This document shows positions 24,953 through 33,435 of a DNA stretch of 50,947 nucleotides, one piece after another. The first letter of the stretch is position 1, and each line of letters opens with the position of its first letter. Position numbers and translations under genes: made by a program. Origin of the DNA: Armatimonadota bacterium (lineage in GTDB: Bacteria > Armatimonadota > Armatimonadia > Armatimonadales > Armatimonadaceae); assembly GCA_026392155.1 (NCBI GenBank), contig JAPLCP010000150.1:1-50947 (forward strand), read 5' to 3'. Below the pieces are notes generated by a model. That model was not told the origin of the DNA. It saw only the letters and a program-made list of their open reading frames with translations, and did not search any database.

Positions 24953-26515
24953 TCAGTGTCCTCCACCACCGTTGCGTGCGCCTTGGGCGGGAACGGGGCG
25001 TTTGAATCGTAGCACAATGGGGGCGGCCGCAGCAAAGCTGAGCAGGATCAGAAAGAAGCCATCGTTGAAGCCCATGGTCTGAGCCTGAAGCCCCACTTGC
25101 CGCGCGATTCCCCCAAGCGCGGCGCCTTTTGCCAGTACCGGGCTCATGCCATGTGCCACTAAATTAGCAGCAATGGCGGCCTGGCGCTCTGCAAGCGCGG
25201 CGTTTCCGGCGTTCAGCGACTCAGAGAGCATGGCCTGGTGGAAACGTGTCTGGTTGGTTAGGTAGGTTCCTAAGATCGCAATCCCGAGCGAGCCGCCGAG
25301 CTGGCGGGTGAGCGAGATCAGCCCCGCTGCCTGCTGCACCTCTTGGGGCTTGAGTACCGCGAATGCGATCTGGTTGATGGGTGTGAAGAGAAAGCCCAGC
25401 CCCAGGCCACGGATGACTAGTGTCAGTGTGAGGCTATCGGTGCTGATCTGTGTCGAGAGATGCCCTAGATTCCACATCGAGAAGCAGAACAAGATCATCC
25501 CAATCCAGATCAAGAGGCGTGGGTCGGCCTTGCCTTGCAGTCGTCCACAGATAATCGCGGAGACCATCGTGGCAAAACCGCCAGGCATGAGCGAGAGCCC
25601 GCTCGCCGTGGGAGTCAGGCCCAGCACGAGCTGCGTGAAGAGCGGGTAGAGGAAGATTCCCCCATAGAGCCCAAAGCCCAGCACCAGAAAGAGCACGAGC
25701 GTCGCACGGAGCTGCTGGTTCTGGAGCACTTTCAGATCCACGACGGGCGCTATATTTCTCGGTGAGAGCAGCCAGAAGCCCAGCGCCACCAAGGCAAGTA
25801 CCCCAATAACCGTCAGCTTGACGATCAGCTCGCTCTGGAACCAGTCGTCTTTGTTGCCTTCTTCTAAAACATACTGCAAGCAGCCCAGCCCAACTGTGAG
25901 AAGCCCAATTCCGAGCCAGTCCGCCGGGCGCTTGCCCCGGCCAAAGGGTGAGTCTTCGAGAAACGCCGTCACGGGAAGCAGTGCCAGCAAGCCGAGCGGG
26001 ATATTGATGTAGAAGATCCAGTTCCAGTTGTAGTTGTCGGTGATCCAGCCCCCCAGTGTCGGGCCGACGGTCGGGGCCACGACGATTCCAATCAGAAAGA
26101 TCGCCTGCACCATGCCTTGCTCTTGCGGGGGAAATATCTCGCGGAGTGTTGCCTGTGCCGTCGCGAGCAGCGCCGCGCCGCCCGCACCTTGGAGAATGCG
26201 AAACAGGATCATCTGCCCCAGCGTCGTGGACATCCCGCAGAATAGGGATGCCAGGATAAAGAGCACGATCGAGGCGATGAGATAGTTGCGCCGCCCAAAG
26301 CGCCCCGCCAGAAACGCCGTCATGGGCAGCACGACCACGTTGGAGAGAATATAGCCAGTCGCCACCCACGCGATCTCCTGCGTGGTCGCGTTCAGGTTCC
26401 CCGCCATCTGGGGAAGTGAGACATTGACAATGGTGGTGTCGAGCACCTCCATCACCGCCGATGCCCAGAGCCCCAGCAGAATCCACCACCGGTACGGGCT
26501 AACGGTGCTTGGCAT
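24953..26515 (-). CDS. DHA2-family MFS efflux pump (EmrB/QacA-like)
   Basis: The 520-aa transporter has about 14 predicted transmembrane helices. The DHA2 signature appears early (VLDTTIVNVSLPQMAGNL), then motif A-like ATGYILSNVVVLPMTAFLAGRFGRR in pieces, and motif C-like GPTLGGWITDNYNWNWIFYINIPLG. EmrB-type pumps work with an HlyD-type adaptor and a TolC-type channel to expel hydrophobic drugs. Its start shares one base with the stop of the adaptor gene (TAATG). The cognate adaptor, channel and TetR regulator are the next genes upstream. Confidence 0.92.
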   Translation of the reverse strand: MPSTVSPYRWWILLGLWASAVMEVLDTTIVNVSLPQMAGNLNATTQEIAWVATGYILSNVVVLPMTAFLAGRFGRRNYLIASIVLFILASLFCGMSTTLGQMILFRILQGAGGAALLATAQATLREIFPPQEQGMVQAIFLIGIVVAPTVGPTLGGWITDNYNWNWIFYINIPLGLLALLPVTAFLEDSPFGRGKRPADWLGIGLLTVGLGCLQYVLEEGNKDDWFQSELIVKLTVIGVLALVALGFWLLSPRNIAPVVDLKVLQNQQLRATLVLFLVLGFGLYGGIFLYPLFTQLVLGLTPTASGLSLMPGGFATMVSAIICGRLQGKADPRLLIWIGMILFCFSMWNLGHLSTQISTDSLTLTLVIRGLGLGFLFTPINQIAFAVLKPQEVQQAAGLISLTRQLGGSLGIAILGTYLTNQTRFHQAMLSESLNAGNAALAERQAAIAANLVAHGMSPVLAKGAALGGIARQVGLQAQTMGFNDGFFLILLSFAAAAPIVLRFKRPVPAQGARNGGGGH

Positions 26516-28185
26516 TATTTTTTCCCGTCCCAGCCCTTGAGGATGCGCTCAGGGTGCTCGGTTTTATCCGCCGTGTCCACAATTGCCACGCAGCTCATGC
26601 CTTGGGAGAGTCCCTCCAGATCACCATCGAGGGCGATGCGCACCGGGATGCGCTGGACGACTTTGGTGAAGTTTCCCGTGGCATTGTCGGGAGGAAGTAG
26701 GCTAGTGGTCGCTCCCGTCGCGGCTCCGATCACCGCCACATGGCCGATGACCGTCTTGTTGGGAAGCGCATCGACATGCACCACAACCGGCTGCCCGACC
26801 CGCAGATCACGAATCTGGGTCTCCTTGAAGTTTGCCGTTAGCCAGACCGTCTTGCCCTGCGTGAGAGTCAGAATGGTCTGCCCTGGCGAGAGCGCGGCTC
26901 CCACATTGGCGGTCTTGCGCACCACAATGCCCGAGGTCGAGGCCGTGAGCGTGGTATTGGCGAGCGCTTTGCGGGCGCTGGCAACTTGTGCCGCGGCCTG
27001 ATCCACCTGGGTCTTTGCGGCGGTCACTGCCTCCCGCTTGGCGGTTACCTGCGACTGTCCCGCGTTGGCCGTGGCGAGCTCCGCGGCAAGCTGGGGATTT
27101 TGGGCAGTGGTCGCCGCGAGGTTCCCTGCCTGCACCGCCACCTGGCCACCCCCTGCCTTCGCCAGCCCGACGCCCGCCTCCGCCACTTTCGCTTGCTCTT
27201 TCGAAGCCTGCGCGGCCTGCTTTGCCGCCGCGTGGGCAGCGCGCGCTTGCAGGATCTGCGACTCGACACTCTTTACCTGCGCCGCCGCCTGATCCACCTG
27301 CGACTCAGATTGTGCGACTTGCGCCTGCGCCTGCGCCACTTGCTCTTTGAGTGCCGCGAGGCTGGAGCGGGCTCCCTCGGCCTGGGAGTGGATCGCGTCA
27401 AACTGCTGGCGTGTCACGGCGTCTTTTTCCAAGAGCGCCTTGTAGCGGGCCTCATCGCGACTGGTCTTCTCGACCTCGGCCTCGGCACCGGAGAGGCGCG
27501 CGGAGATCACGTCCACACCCTTTCGCGCCGTCTCGACGGCCTTTTTCGCCCCGGCCAGCCCCGCCCGCGCCGTGTCTGCCTGCGCTTCGAGCTGATGGAC
27601 GGTTGCGGCAGCGGCCTCCGCTTGCAGACTGACTTGTGTGGCCTGTGCCTTGGCGGCGGCGAGCTGTTTCTGTGCCTGAGTAAGCTGGCTGGCGCTGGTC
27701 TTGTCGGCGAGGGCGACCTGTGCCTGTGCGCTCTGAGTGCGGGCCTGCTGGATCGCCTCAGCGGCGCGGGCACGCTGGATGGCGGCGTCGGTGGAGCGGG
27801 CCTGGAACTCAAGATTTGCAACGGCCTGTGGCACCTGGCTCTTCATTGCCTCCAGCGCCGCCTCCGCCTGAGCCAGCGCCGCCTTTTGGGAGTCACTGTC
27901 AATTTTTGCCAGTAGCTGCCCTTCTTTAATCTCGTCGCCCTCGCTCACCGTAATCTCTGAGAGCACGCCTCCGATCACGGGGCTGACATTGACCAAGTTC
28001 CCTGTGAGGTAGGCATCGTCGGTCTGGACATGGGTGCGACCCCAGATATACTGTTGTGCGCCATAGACCGCGCCACTGCCCAGCACAAGCACTAGCAGAA
28101 TCAGCGGAACGGGCGAGCGTCGCTTGGGGGGCTCTGGCGTGGCAGGGGGCGCCCCGGCGGGGTTGGGTTGTTGTGGCTGACTCAT
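26515..28185 (-). CDS. HlyD/EmrA-family adaptor with extended coiled-coil hairpin
   Basis: The 556-aa protein is longer than EmrA (about 390 aa). A Pro-rich N-terminus precedes a single transmembrane helix (VPLILLVLVLGSGAVYGAQQYIW). The biotinyl-lipoyl-like domain has the typical TDDAYLTGNLVNVSPVIGG. An Ala/Gln/Glu-rich alpha-helical region of about 300 residues (about 95-400) forms an unusually long, possibly multi-helix, hairpin. The second half-motif and barrel follow (LTASTSGIVVRKTANVGAAL, VWLTANFKETQIRDLRVGQPV). It bridges the inner-membrane pump and outer-membrane channel. It overlaps the TolC gene by 4 bp and the pump by 1 bp. Confidence 0.9.
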   Translation of the reverse strand: MSQPQQPNPAGAPPATPEPPKRRSPVPLILLVLVLGSGAVYGAQQYIWGRTHVQTDDAYLTGNLVNVSPVIGGVLSEITVSEGDEIKEGQLLAKIDSDSQKAALAQAEAALEAMKSQVPQAVANLEFQARSTDAAIQRARAAEAIQQARTQSAQAQVALADKTSASQLTQAQKQLAAAKAQATQVSLQAEAAAATVHQLEAQADTARAGLAGAKKAVETARKGVDVISARLSGAEAEVEKTSRDEARYKALLEKDAVTRQQFDAIHSQAEGARSSLAALKEQVAQAQAQVAQSESQVDQAAAQVKSVESQILQARAAHAAAKQAAQASKEQAKVAEAGVGLAKAGGGQVAVQAGNLAATTAQNPQLAAELATANAGQSQVTAKREAVTAAKTQVDQAAAQVASARKALANTTLTASTSGIVVRKTANVGAALSPGQTILTLTQGKTVWLTANFKETQIRDLRVGQPVVVHVDALPNKTVIGHVAVIGAATGATTSLLPPDNATGNFTKVVQRIPVRIALDGDLEGLSQGMSCVAIVDTADKTEHPERILKGWDGKK

Positions 28186-29447
28186 CGTGTTTTCTCTCCT
28201 GTGGCGCTCTCAAAGCGGGCGCGGGCGCTATGGTAATCGTAGAGGGCATCGACGGCGGCGTTCTCGGCGCGGACAAGCGCGGCCTGGGCATCGCTGAGCT
28301 CTAGAAAAAGCCCGACTTGTCCGGCGTAGCGCACTTGGGCGAGATCGCGAGCGGCGCGTGCCTGCTCCGCCGCAACTTGTGCGGTCGTAATTTGTTTTAA
28401 GGCGGTGCGTAGATTTAAGTAGGCCTGCCGGGCTTCGAGCGCGGCATTGCCTTTGGCGATTCCGACAAGGCCCTGCGCACTCTCCGCACGTAGCTTTGCC
28501 TCGTCAGTGCGGGCGCGGGTCAGACCGCCGTCACTCAGGGGAATGTTTAGCGAGATGCCAAGAGCCGCCGTGCGCTGGCGCGGGTACTGAAACGATGTGG
28601 TCGGGTAGTAGCTCCCCGTCGCCTGGAGCGCGACACTGGGTTTATCCGCCACCCGCGCCAGAGTCACACCCAGCTCGGTCGCTCGGGCCAGGGTCTCGGC
28701 CTGCAAGACATCATCGCGGCTCTCGGCGAGTTTGTTCACCGTGGCTTCGTCGGGGAGCTCGGGGACGGTCGCCACTTGCTCCAGCTCAATCTTGGTGTCC
28801 AGCGGCAGATGCACCGCATCGTTGAACGCCGAACGGGCCACCGCTTCGCTGTTTTTCGCCACCTCGACGGCTTGCTCGGCCTGCACCAGCGCGGTGCTGG
28901 CGCGGAGCAGATCCACTTTCTGGCCCACCCCGCCGTCAAAGAGGGTTTGCGCCTGCTTCTGCTGGGTCTGCGCCGCCGTCAGTGCTGCCACCGCGACACT
29001 CATCTGATCACGCGCCTTCAGCAGTCCGAAGTAGGTCAGTCTGGCTTGAAGCTTCTTGGCACGAATCGCCGTTTCTACCCCAAACGTATCCGCGAGGCTC
29101 TGGAGCCGCGCCTGGCTGGTCGCGGTGCGCACTTGGCCGTAGAGATCGAGCCGCTGCGCCAGCGTGATCGCGAGGCTCTCGGTGTGATCGGGCAATGCGG
29201 TAAATGGCGCGGCTCCCGGTGTAAAGACAATCCGAGTCGGGCTGTCAAAGCGCAGCGCACTGGCGCTCGCCGAGAGCGTCGGCTTGAGCGCTGTTGTGGT
29301 GGCATCGGCACGCTTGCTATCGGCCTCCACCGCGCGCCTGGCGTTCTTGACCGTCGTGCTGCGCTCCAGCGCCTGGGCAATCGCTCGCTCTAGCGTGAAT
29401 CTTTCTACTTTTTCTCGGGGCGCTTCCTGCACCCAGACTATCCACAT
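28182..29447 (-). CDS. TolC-family outer-membrane efflux channel
   Basis: This 421-aa TolC/OEP protein has two repeats of long helices. The first begins LERAIAQALERSTTVKNARRAV, and the LAQRLDLYGQV and LNIPLSDGG elements are typical of the equatorial and strand regions; there is a QVRYAGQVGLFLELSDAQ motif near the end. The N-terminus, MWIVWVQEAPREK, is too short for a standard signal peptide. Either export uses an upstream start that I cannot find or the signal is eroded. The start overlaps the TetR stop by 10 bp, tying regulator and pump into one operon. Confidence 0.88.
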   Translation of the reverse strand: MWIVWVQEAPREKVERFTLERAIAQALERSTTVKNARRAVEADSKRADATTTALKPTLSASASALRFDSPTRIVFTPGAAPFTALPDHTESLAITLAQRLDLYGQVRTATSQARLQSLADTFGVETAIRAKKLQARLTYFGLLKARDQMSVAVAALTAAQTQQKQAQTLFDGGVGQKVDLLRASTALVQAEQAVEVAKNSEAVARSAFNDAVHLPLDTKIELEQVATVPELPDEATVNKLAESRDDVLQAETLARATELGVTLARVADKPSVALQATGSYYPTTSFQYPRQRTAALGISLNIPLSDGGLTRARTDEAKLRAESAQGLVGIAKGNAALEARQAYLNLRTALKQITTAQVAAEQARAARDLAQVRYAGQVGLFLELSDAQAALVRAENAAVDALYDYHSARARFESATGEKTR

Positions 29448-30100
29448 TCTATTTCTCTTTCACCCCTTCGCTTGCCGCACCCAAGGGGTACCCAGGTGGC
29501 GGTGGTGCCGCCGGGGGAGGTTAATCCACCGATCAAAATCTTCGTCAGTGTCTCTACCAGCGCATCCGAATCAACGGCTCCACTGTGAATCAGTTCGTCG
29601 TACTCGATATCTCGCAACACGCTCACAAATGTCTGGAGTGCGGTGCGGGTATCCAGACCTGGCGCGATCTCACCGCAAGCTTTTCCCGCCTCGAAGATTG
29701 CGCTGAGGCTCTGCATCATCTCCTGAAACACTACCTGATACTCTGGGTTGGTGCGGATCACGGCGACGGGCGCACCGCCAAAGGCAATCTTGCGCTCCAC
29801 AAACTTCCCTACCAGCGCCCAGCGAAAGTATTTTTCGAGCTTCGCCAGTGGGGATAGAGTTGGATCAAGCTGCGACAGCCCCGCTTGACCACGGCGGATA
29901 TTACGGACAATGGAGGCCACCGCAATGGCTTCTTTGTTAGGAAAGTGTGCGTAGAGCGTTGGCTTAGTTACCCCCGCACGGGCAGCAAGCGCATCCATGG
30001 TGAGTGCCTCGTAGCCGGTCTCCAGTGTCAGCTCACGGGCGGCATCAAGAATGGCATCGGTGCGCCGCAGGCGCTGTTGCTCTCGTAGGCTCTCTTGCAT
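29438..30100 (-). CDS. TetR/AcrR repressor of the efflux operon
   Basis: The 220-aa regulator has an N-terminal helix-turn-helix (LTMDALAARAGVTKPTLYAHF) of the AcrR/TetR type and a C-terminal ligand-binding domain. The tail after GGLTSP is unusual: basic and probably disordered, encoded where the gene overlaps TolC. It is first in the operon and would repress its own transcript. The promoter TTGACA-17-TAAAAA lies upstream, with a TTTAC-N6-GTAAA palindrome over the -10. Confidence 0.88.
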   Translation of the reverse strand: MQESLREQQRLRRTDAILDAARELTLETGYEALTMDALAARAGVTKPTLYAHFPNKEAIAVASIVRNIRRGQAGLSQLDPTLSPLAKLEKYFRWALVGKFVERKIAFGGAPVAVIRTNPEYQVVFQEMMQSLSAIFEAGKACGEIAPGLDTRTALQTFVSVLRDIEYDELIHSGAVDSDALVETLTKILIGGLTSPGGTTATWVPLGCGKRRGEREIECG

Positions 30101-30120
30101 CTTTAACTCTGTAGTAAAGT

Positions 30121-30149
30121 TTTTTACCGTGTAGTAAAAGTTTTGTCAA
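30121..30149 (-). promoter_or_regulatory. promoter and operator of the efflux operon
   Basis: On the minus strand TTGACA (30149-30144), a 17-nt spacer and TAAAAA (30126-30121) form the promoter. An inverted repeat, TTTAC-TACACG-GTAAA (about 30138-30123), overlaps its -10 region, and a similar TTTACTACA half-site follows downstream. This suits a TetR operator. Confidence 0.55.
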
Positions 30150-30163
30150 GCGAAAACTTCAGG

Positions 30164-30169
30164 TATATT
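30164..30169 (+). promoter_or_regulatory. -10 of the secreted esterase gene
   Basis: TATATT ends 6 nt before ATG 30176, with no ribosome-binding site. The promoter is divergent from and close to the efflux operon promoter. Confidence 0.5.
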
Positions 30170-30175
30170 TCTCTC

Positions 30176-31180
30176 ATGAAAAAAGCAGCAAAATACATCG
30201 CAACTTTTGTCCTAGGGGGCGCTGCCGCTCTCGCACTGGCGCACCAGCAACCAACCCCAAACCCAGACTCCCAGTACCGTCTTGGGCCGGACTCCCTGCC
30301 ACAAGAGGGCGTGCCCAAAGGCGAGATCCGTGGGCCCTTTGTGATCCAGAGCAAGGCTTACCCAGGGACGCAGCACACCTACTGGGTCTATGTCCCCGCC
30401 CAGTACGATCCCGCAGCTCCTGCCGCACTCATGGTCTATCAAGATGGTCAAGCGTTCAAGAACGAGAAGGGCGACATGCGGGCGCAGAACGTGATGGACA
30501 ATCTTATCTACCGCCGCGAGATCCCCGTGATGATCGGGGTGTTTATCAATCCAGGGCGCACGCCGGAGCAGCCCGAGCCCAGCCCGAGTGACTGGGGCGA
30601 TCGGACGACCAACCGTGGCACGGAGTACAACTCGCTGGACGATAAGTACGCCCGTGTGGTCACCGAAGAGCTAATGCCCGCGCTGGAGAAAGACTACAAT
30701 ATCTCCAAAGACCCAGAGATGCATGGCATTGGCGGCTCCAGCTCGGGCGCGATAGCGGCGTTCACGGTGGCGTGGGAGCGACCCAATGCGTTTCGCAAAG
30801 TCCTGAGCAATGTTGGTAGCTTCACCAATATCCGGGGCGGCCACCAGTACCCCGATATCATCGCCAAGAGCCCCAAAAAGCCGATCCGTATCTATCTCTG
30901 TGATGGGCGCAACGACAACCGAGGGATGCGGGGCGGGGTCTACGACGAAAAGTGGGACTGGTTTTTGCAGAACGTGCGGATGCAGAAAGCCCTCACGCAG
31001 AAAGGCTACGACCTCAACTACACCTGGGGCATGAACAACCACGGACAAAAATACGGCGGTGCGATCATGCCAGACATGATGCGCTGGCTCTGGCGAGATG
31101 GCCCGGTCTCCACAGATCCCAAAGACATGGTCGAGCGTGGCTTCCGTGCGCCCGCAACGAAGAAAGACGCTGTAAAATAG
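30176..31180 (+). CDS. secreted esterase (Fes/esterase D family)
   Basis: The protein of about 334 aa has a signal peptide ([22 protein letters not shown]). The mature alpha/beta hydrolase of the putative-esterase family has the nucleophile elbow [13 protein letters not shown] near residue 185, an acidic residue in the CDGRNDNRG stretch and the final His in [10 protein letters not shown]. Members hydrolyse carbohydrate esters such as feruloyl or acetyl xylan, or siderophore esters. The start is ATG 30176, with TATATT 6 nt upstream; the longer frame from 30143 overlaps the promoter. The kdgK-like gene follows after 4 nt. Confidence 0.88.
   Translation: MKKAAKYIATFVLGGAAALALAHQQPTPNPDSQYRLGPDSLPQEGVPKGEIRGPFVIQSKAYPGTQHTYWVYVPAQYDPAAPAALMVYQDGQAFKNEKGDMRAQNVMDNLIYRREIPVMIGVFINPGRTPEQPEPSPSDWGDRTTNRGTEYNSLDDKYARVVTEELMPALEKDYNISKDPEMHGIGGSSSGAIAAFTVAWERPNAFRKVLSNVGSFTNIRGGHQYPDIIAKSPKKPIRIYLCDGRNDNRGMRGGVYDEKWDWFLQNVRMQKALTQKGYDLNYTWGMNNHGQKYGGAIMPDMMRWLWRDGPVSTDPKDMVERGFRAPATKKDAVK
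31173..31178 (+). promoter_or_regulatory. -10 of the kdgK-like gene
   Basis: TAAAAT, spanning the last codons of the esterase gene, ends 6 nt before ATG 31185. This would allow transcription independent of the esterase. Confidence 0.45.
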
Positions 31181-31184
31181 CCCT

Positions 31185-32210
31185 ATGAAACGAGTCGTAA
31201 CTTTTGGTGAGGTCATGCTTCGCCTCTGCCCCCCCGGCTACCTACGCTTGCTCCAGGCCACGTCTTTAGAGATGACCTTCGGCGGCGCGGAAGTCAATGT
31301 CGCGGTCTCTTTGGCCCAGCTCGGTTTGGACGCGCGTTTTGTGACTCGCCTGCCTAAAAACGATGTGGCGCAGGCGTTTATCAATCAAGTGCGCGGCCTC
31401 GGGGTAGACACCACCAAGATTCTCCAAGGTGGAGAGCGCATGGGCGTGTATTTTGTGGAGAAAGGTGCCTCACAGCGGGCCTCGACGGTACTTTATGACC
31501 GGGCCAACAGCGCCATCGCCGAAATTTCTCCCGACGAGCTGAGCTGGGACGAGATCTTCGAGGGGGCAACAGCGTTCCACACCACCGGAATCACGCCCGC
31601 TCTCTCGGACAGCGCGGCGGCGGCGGCGATTGCGGGTGCAAAAGCGGCAAAAGCCAAAGGTATCTCGGTGAGCTGTGATCTAAACTACCGCAAGAAGCTC
31701 TGGAGCAGCGAGAAGGCTGGAAACGTGATGGGCGAGCTGATGCCCTACGTCGACTGGTGCATCGCCAACGAAGAAGACGCCGAGACGGTCTTTGGGATCA
31801 AGGCAGCAGACTCGAACCTTACCAGCGGCGCACTCTCTCACGACGGCTATATCGAGGTCGCGCAGAAGCTCACCGAGCGCTTCCCAAATCTAAAAGGCGT
31901 AGCCATCACCCTCCGCGAGTCCTACAGCGCCAGCCGCAACGGCTGGTCCGGGATGCTCTACACGAACAGCACCGCGCACTTTTCCCGTCACTACGATATT
32001 GATATCGTGGACCGCGTTGGCGGCGGCGACTCGTTCGCAGCGGGCCTGATCTACTCGCTCGTGAATGGGAAGTCAGCGCAAGAGTGCATCGAGTTCGCCA
32101 TCGCCGCCAGCTGCCTCAAGCACTCCATTGTCGGCGACTTCAGCTACATCAAGCTCTCCGAGGTCGAAACCCTGCTTAAAGGCGATGGCTCCGGCCGTGT
32201 CCAGCGCTAG
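31185..32210 (+). CDS. kdgK: 2-keto-3-deoxygluconokinase-like PfkB kinase
   Basis: The 341-aa PfkB/ribokinase family protein has FGGAEVNVAVSLAQLGL near the N-terminus and the PfkB signature 2 DRVGGGDSFAAGL, with the catalytic Asp, at about residue 275. The GEVMLRLCPPG start and YDRANSA motif match 2-dehydro-3-deoxygluconokinase. KdgK phosphorylates KDG, the product of UxaA, to KDPG, which KDPG aldolase cleaves. The uxaA-uxaB pair elsewhere in the window supports this, although other sugar substrates are possible for PfkB kinases. Confidence 0.82.
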   Translation: MKRVVTFGEVMLRLCPPGYLRLLQATSLEMTFGGAEVNVAVSLAQLGLDARFVTRLPKNDVAQAFINQVRGLGVDTTKILQGGERMGVYFVEKGASQRASTVLYDRANSAIAEISPDELSWDEIFEGATAFHTTGITPALSDSAAAAAIAGAKAAKAKGISVSCDLNYRKKLWSSEKAGNVMGELMPYVDWCIANEEDAETVFGIKAADSNLTSGALSHDGYIEVAQKLTERFPNLKGVAITLRESYSASRNGWSGMLYTNSTAHFSRHYDIDIVDRVGGGDSFAAGLIYSLVNGKSAQECIEFAIAASCLKHSIVGDFSYIKLSEVETLLKGDGSGRVQR

Positions 32211-32290
32211 TAAATCTCCTCTCAGGGCTTCGGGAAAACGGGTATTTTTTGCCATCCTGGAGCCACCTTTATTTCGTGTCTTGAATTCTG

Positions 32291-32296
32291 TATAAT
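32291..32296 (+). promoter_or_regulatory. -10 upstream of the 32319 gene
   Basis: TATAAT is a consensus -10 in an AT-richer stretch. It lies 22 nt before ATG 32319, and an AAGGAT ribosome-binding site sits between, so this message has a leader. Confidence 0.45.
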
Positions 32297-32318
32297 CTCG
32301 CTGGAAGGATTATTGATT

Positions 32319-32987
32319 ATGAAGGTTCTCTCTCTACTGGCACTCCTCTCTCTTCTCGTTGGCTTCCATTCTCCTGCACGGGCACAGAATGAAAACACGA
32401 TCATTCTAGAAGAATTTCGCATGAAGCTGGTCAAGCCTGCTAGCTACACTCGCTCTGCTAAGGACGAAGTCTATCCTATGGTACTGGCTTTACAGTCTCC
32501 GGAAATTGATCGCTATAGCAATAGATTTACAAGCAACAGCACCTCTTTTACTTATAAGCTACTGGGGGGGATCTATCTGATCACCTCACCGAAACCTAAA
32601 ACAGGTCTTCAAGAGCAAGTAGACAATGCTTTGCCAAGTGACCGTGATGTTGAAGCGATTGGTAAGCTAATCCCAGGGATGGCCATCGAGAAAAAAGCAC
32701 AAATTACAGTGGGGGGGCGCAAAGCTCTCTCCGTTCTTGCCTCTTTGGACATTAGTAAGACACATGGGATTCAGGAAGAGGCCACGCTCCGACTGATCTT
32801 CATGGTCTATAAAAACACCCAAATGACCTGGCTTTTTGCCGGGATGAATGCCGACTTTGACAAGAGTGTGAAGGATTTTGAGAAAATGATCAATAGTATC
32901 CGTTTCCTTGACGATAAGCCGCTGACTGAAAAGCCTGCGACACCAGCGAAACCTGCTCCGAAAAAGGGCAGTGGTAAAGGGAAGTAG
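32319..32987 (+). CDS. secreted protein of unknown function
   Basis: The protein is about 222 aa with a signal peptide (VLSLLALLSLLVGFHSPARA). The mature part is a mixed alpha/beta domain of about 170 residues, including VYKNTQMTWLFAGMNADF and DFEKMINSIRF, a pattern that recalls PsbP/DUF1795-like domains; this is a weak guess. A Pro/Lys-rich tail (EKPATPAKPAPKKGSGKGK) follows. The start is ATG 32319, with AAGGAT upstream. The next gene begins directly after the stop. Confidence 0.7.
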   Translation: MKVLSLLALLSLLVGFHSPARAQNENTIILEEFRMKLVKPASYTRSAKDEVYPMVLALQSPEIDRYSNRFTSNSTSFTYKLLGGIYLITSPKPKTGLQEQVDNALPSDRDVEAIGKLIPGMAIEKKAQITVGGRKALSVLASLDISKTHGIQEEATLRLIFMVYKNTQMTWLFAGMNADFDKSVKDFEKMINSIRFLDDKPLTEKPATPAKPAPKKGSGKGK

Positions 32988-33413
32988 ATGCTTCCCAAAG
33001 CTTGGCATGGGGTCTGGCGAGGAAGCTTGACCCTGCGCCCTCCTCTGAAAAACTTCCCGGAGACCCCGGCAATGGAGCTAAGGATCACCCCAAAGGAAAA
33101 AGATACCTGTAGCTGGGTGCTCGCCTACAGCGGCCAGCCCGAGCGCCGCTATGAGCTCCAAGGGTTTGCAGATAAGCCAGGAACCTTTATCCTCGACGAA
33201 AAAAATGGGATTCTACTTGATGCCGTGCTGGAAAATAACGAGCTGCTGACTGCCTTTGAAGTAGAAGGCAGGCTCTTGCTCACCCGCTATGTCCTCATCG
33301 CTTCCGGCATTCAGTATGAAACTCGAACCTTCCAGCGCGGTGAACTCGGCCCCCATAAAGTCGCAAGCTGGAAGTCCCAGAGCCTCCAAAGTGCTCTGCT
33401 CAAGCGTTCCTGA
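32988..33413 (+). CDS. hypothetical protein, lipocalin-like strands
   Basis: A 141-aa protein with no signal peptide. Its start ATG directly follows the stop of the preceding gene, so co-translation is likely. The sequence opens WHGVWRGSLTL and alternates short strands (GILLDAVLENNELLTAFEVEGRLLLTRY), reminiscent of small beta-barrel proteins. No family was recognised and no function is assigned. Confidence 0.65.
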   Translation: MLPKAWHGVWRGSLTLRPPLKNFPETPAMELRITPKEKDTCSWVLAYSGQPERRYELQGFADKPGTFILDEKNGILLDAVLENNELLTAFEVEGRLLLTRYVLIASGIQYETRTFQRGELGPHKVASWKSQSLQSALLKRS

Positions 33414-33420
33414 CGCATGG

Positions 33421-33426
33421 TAAAAT
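33421..33426 (+). promoter_or_regulatory. -10 of the glycosyltransferase-like gene
   Basis: TAAAAT ends 9 nt before ATG 33436, with no clear ribosome-binding site. Confidence 0.35.
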
Positions 33427-33435
33427 GCCCAGCAG

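Noticed and set aside
26986-27915. A 309-residue plus-strand frame opposite the adaptor gene
   Set aside because: It is a low-complexity mirror of the alanine-rich coiled coil (Arg/Leu/Gly-rich), not a gene.
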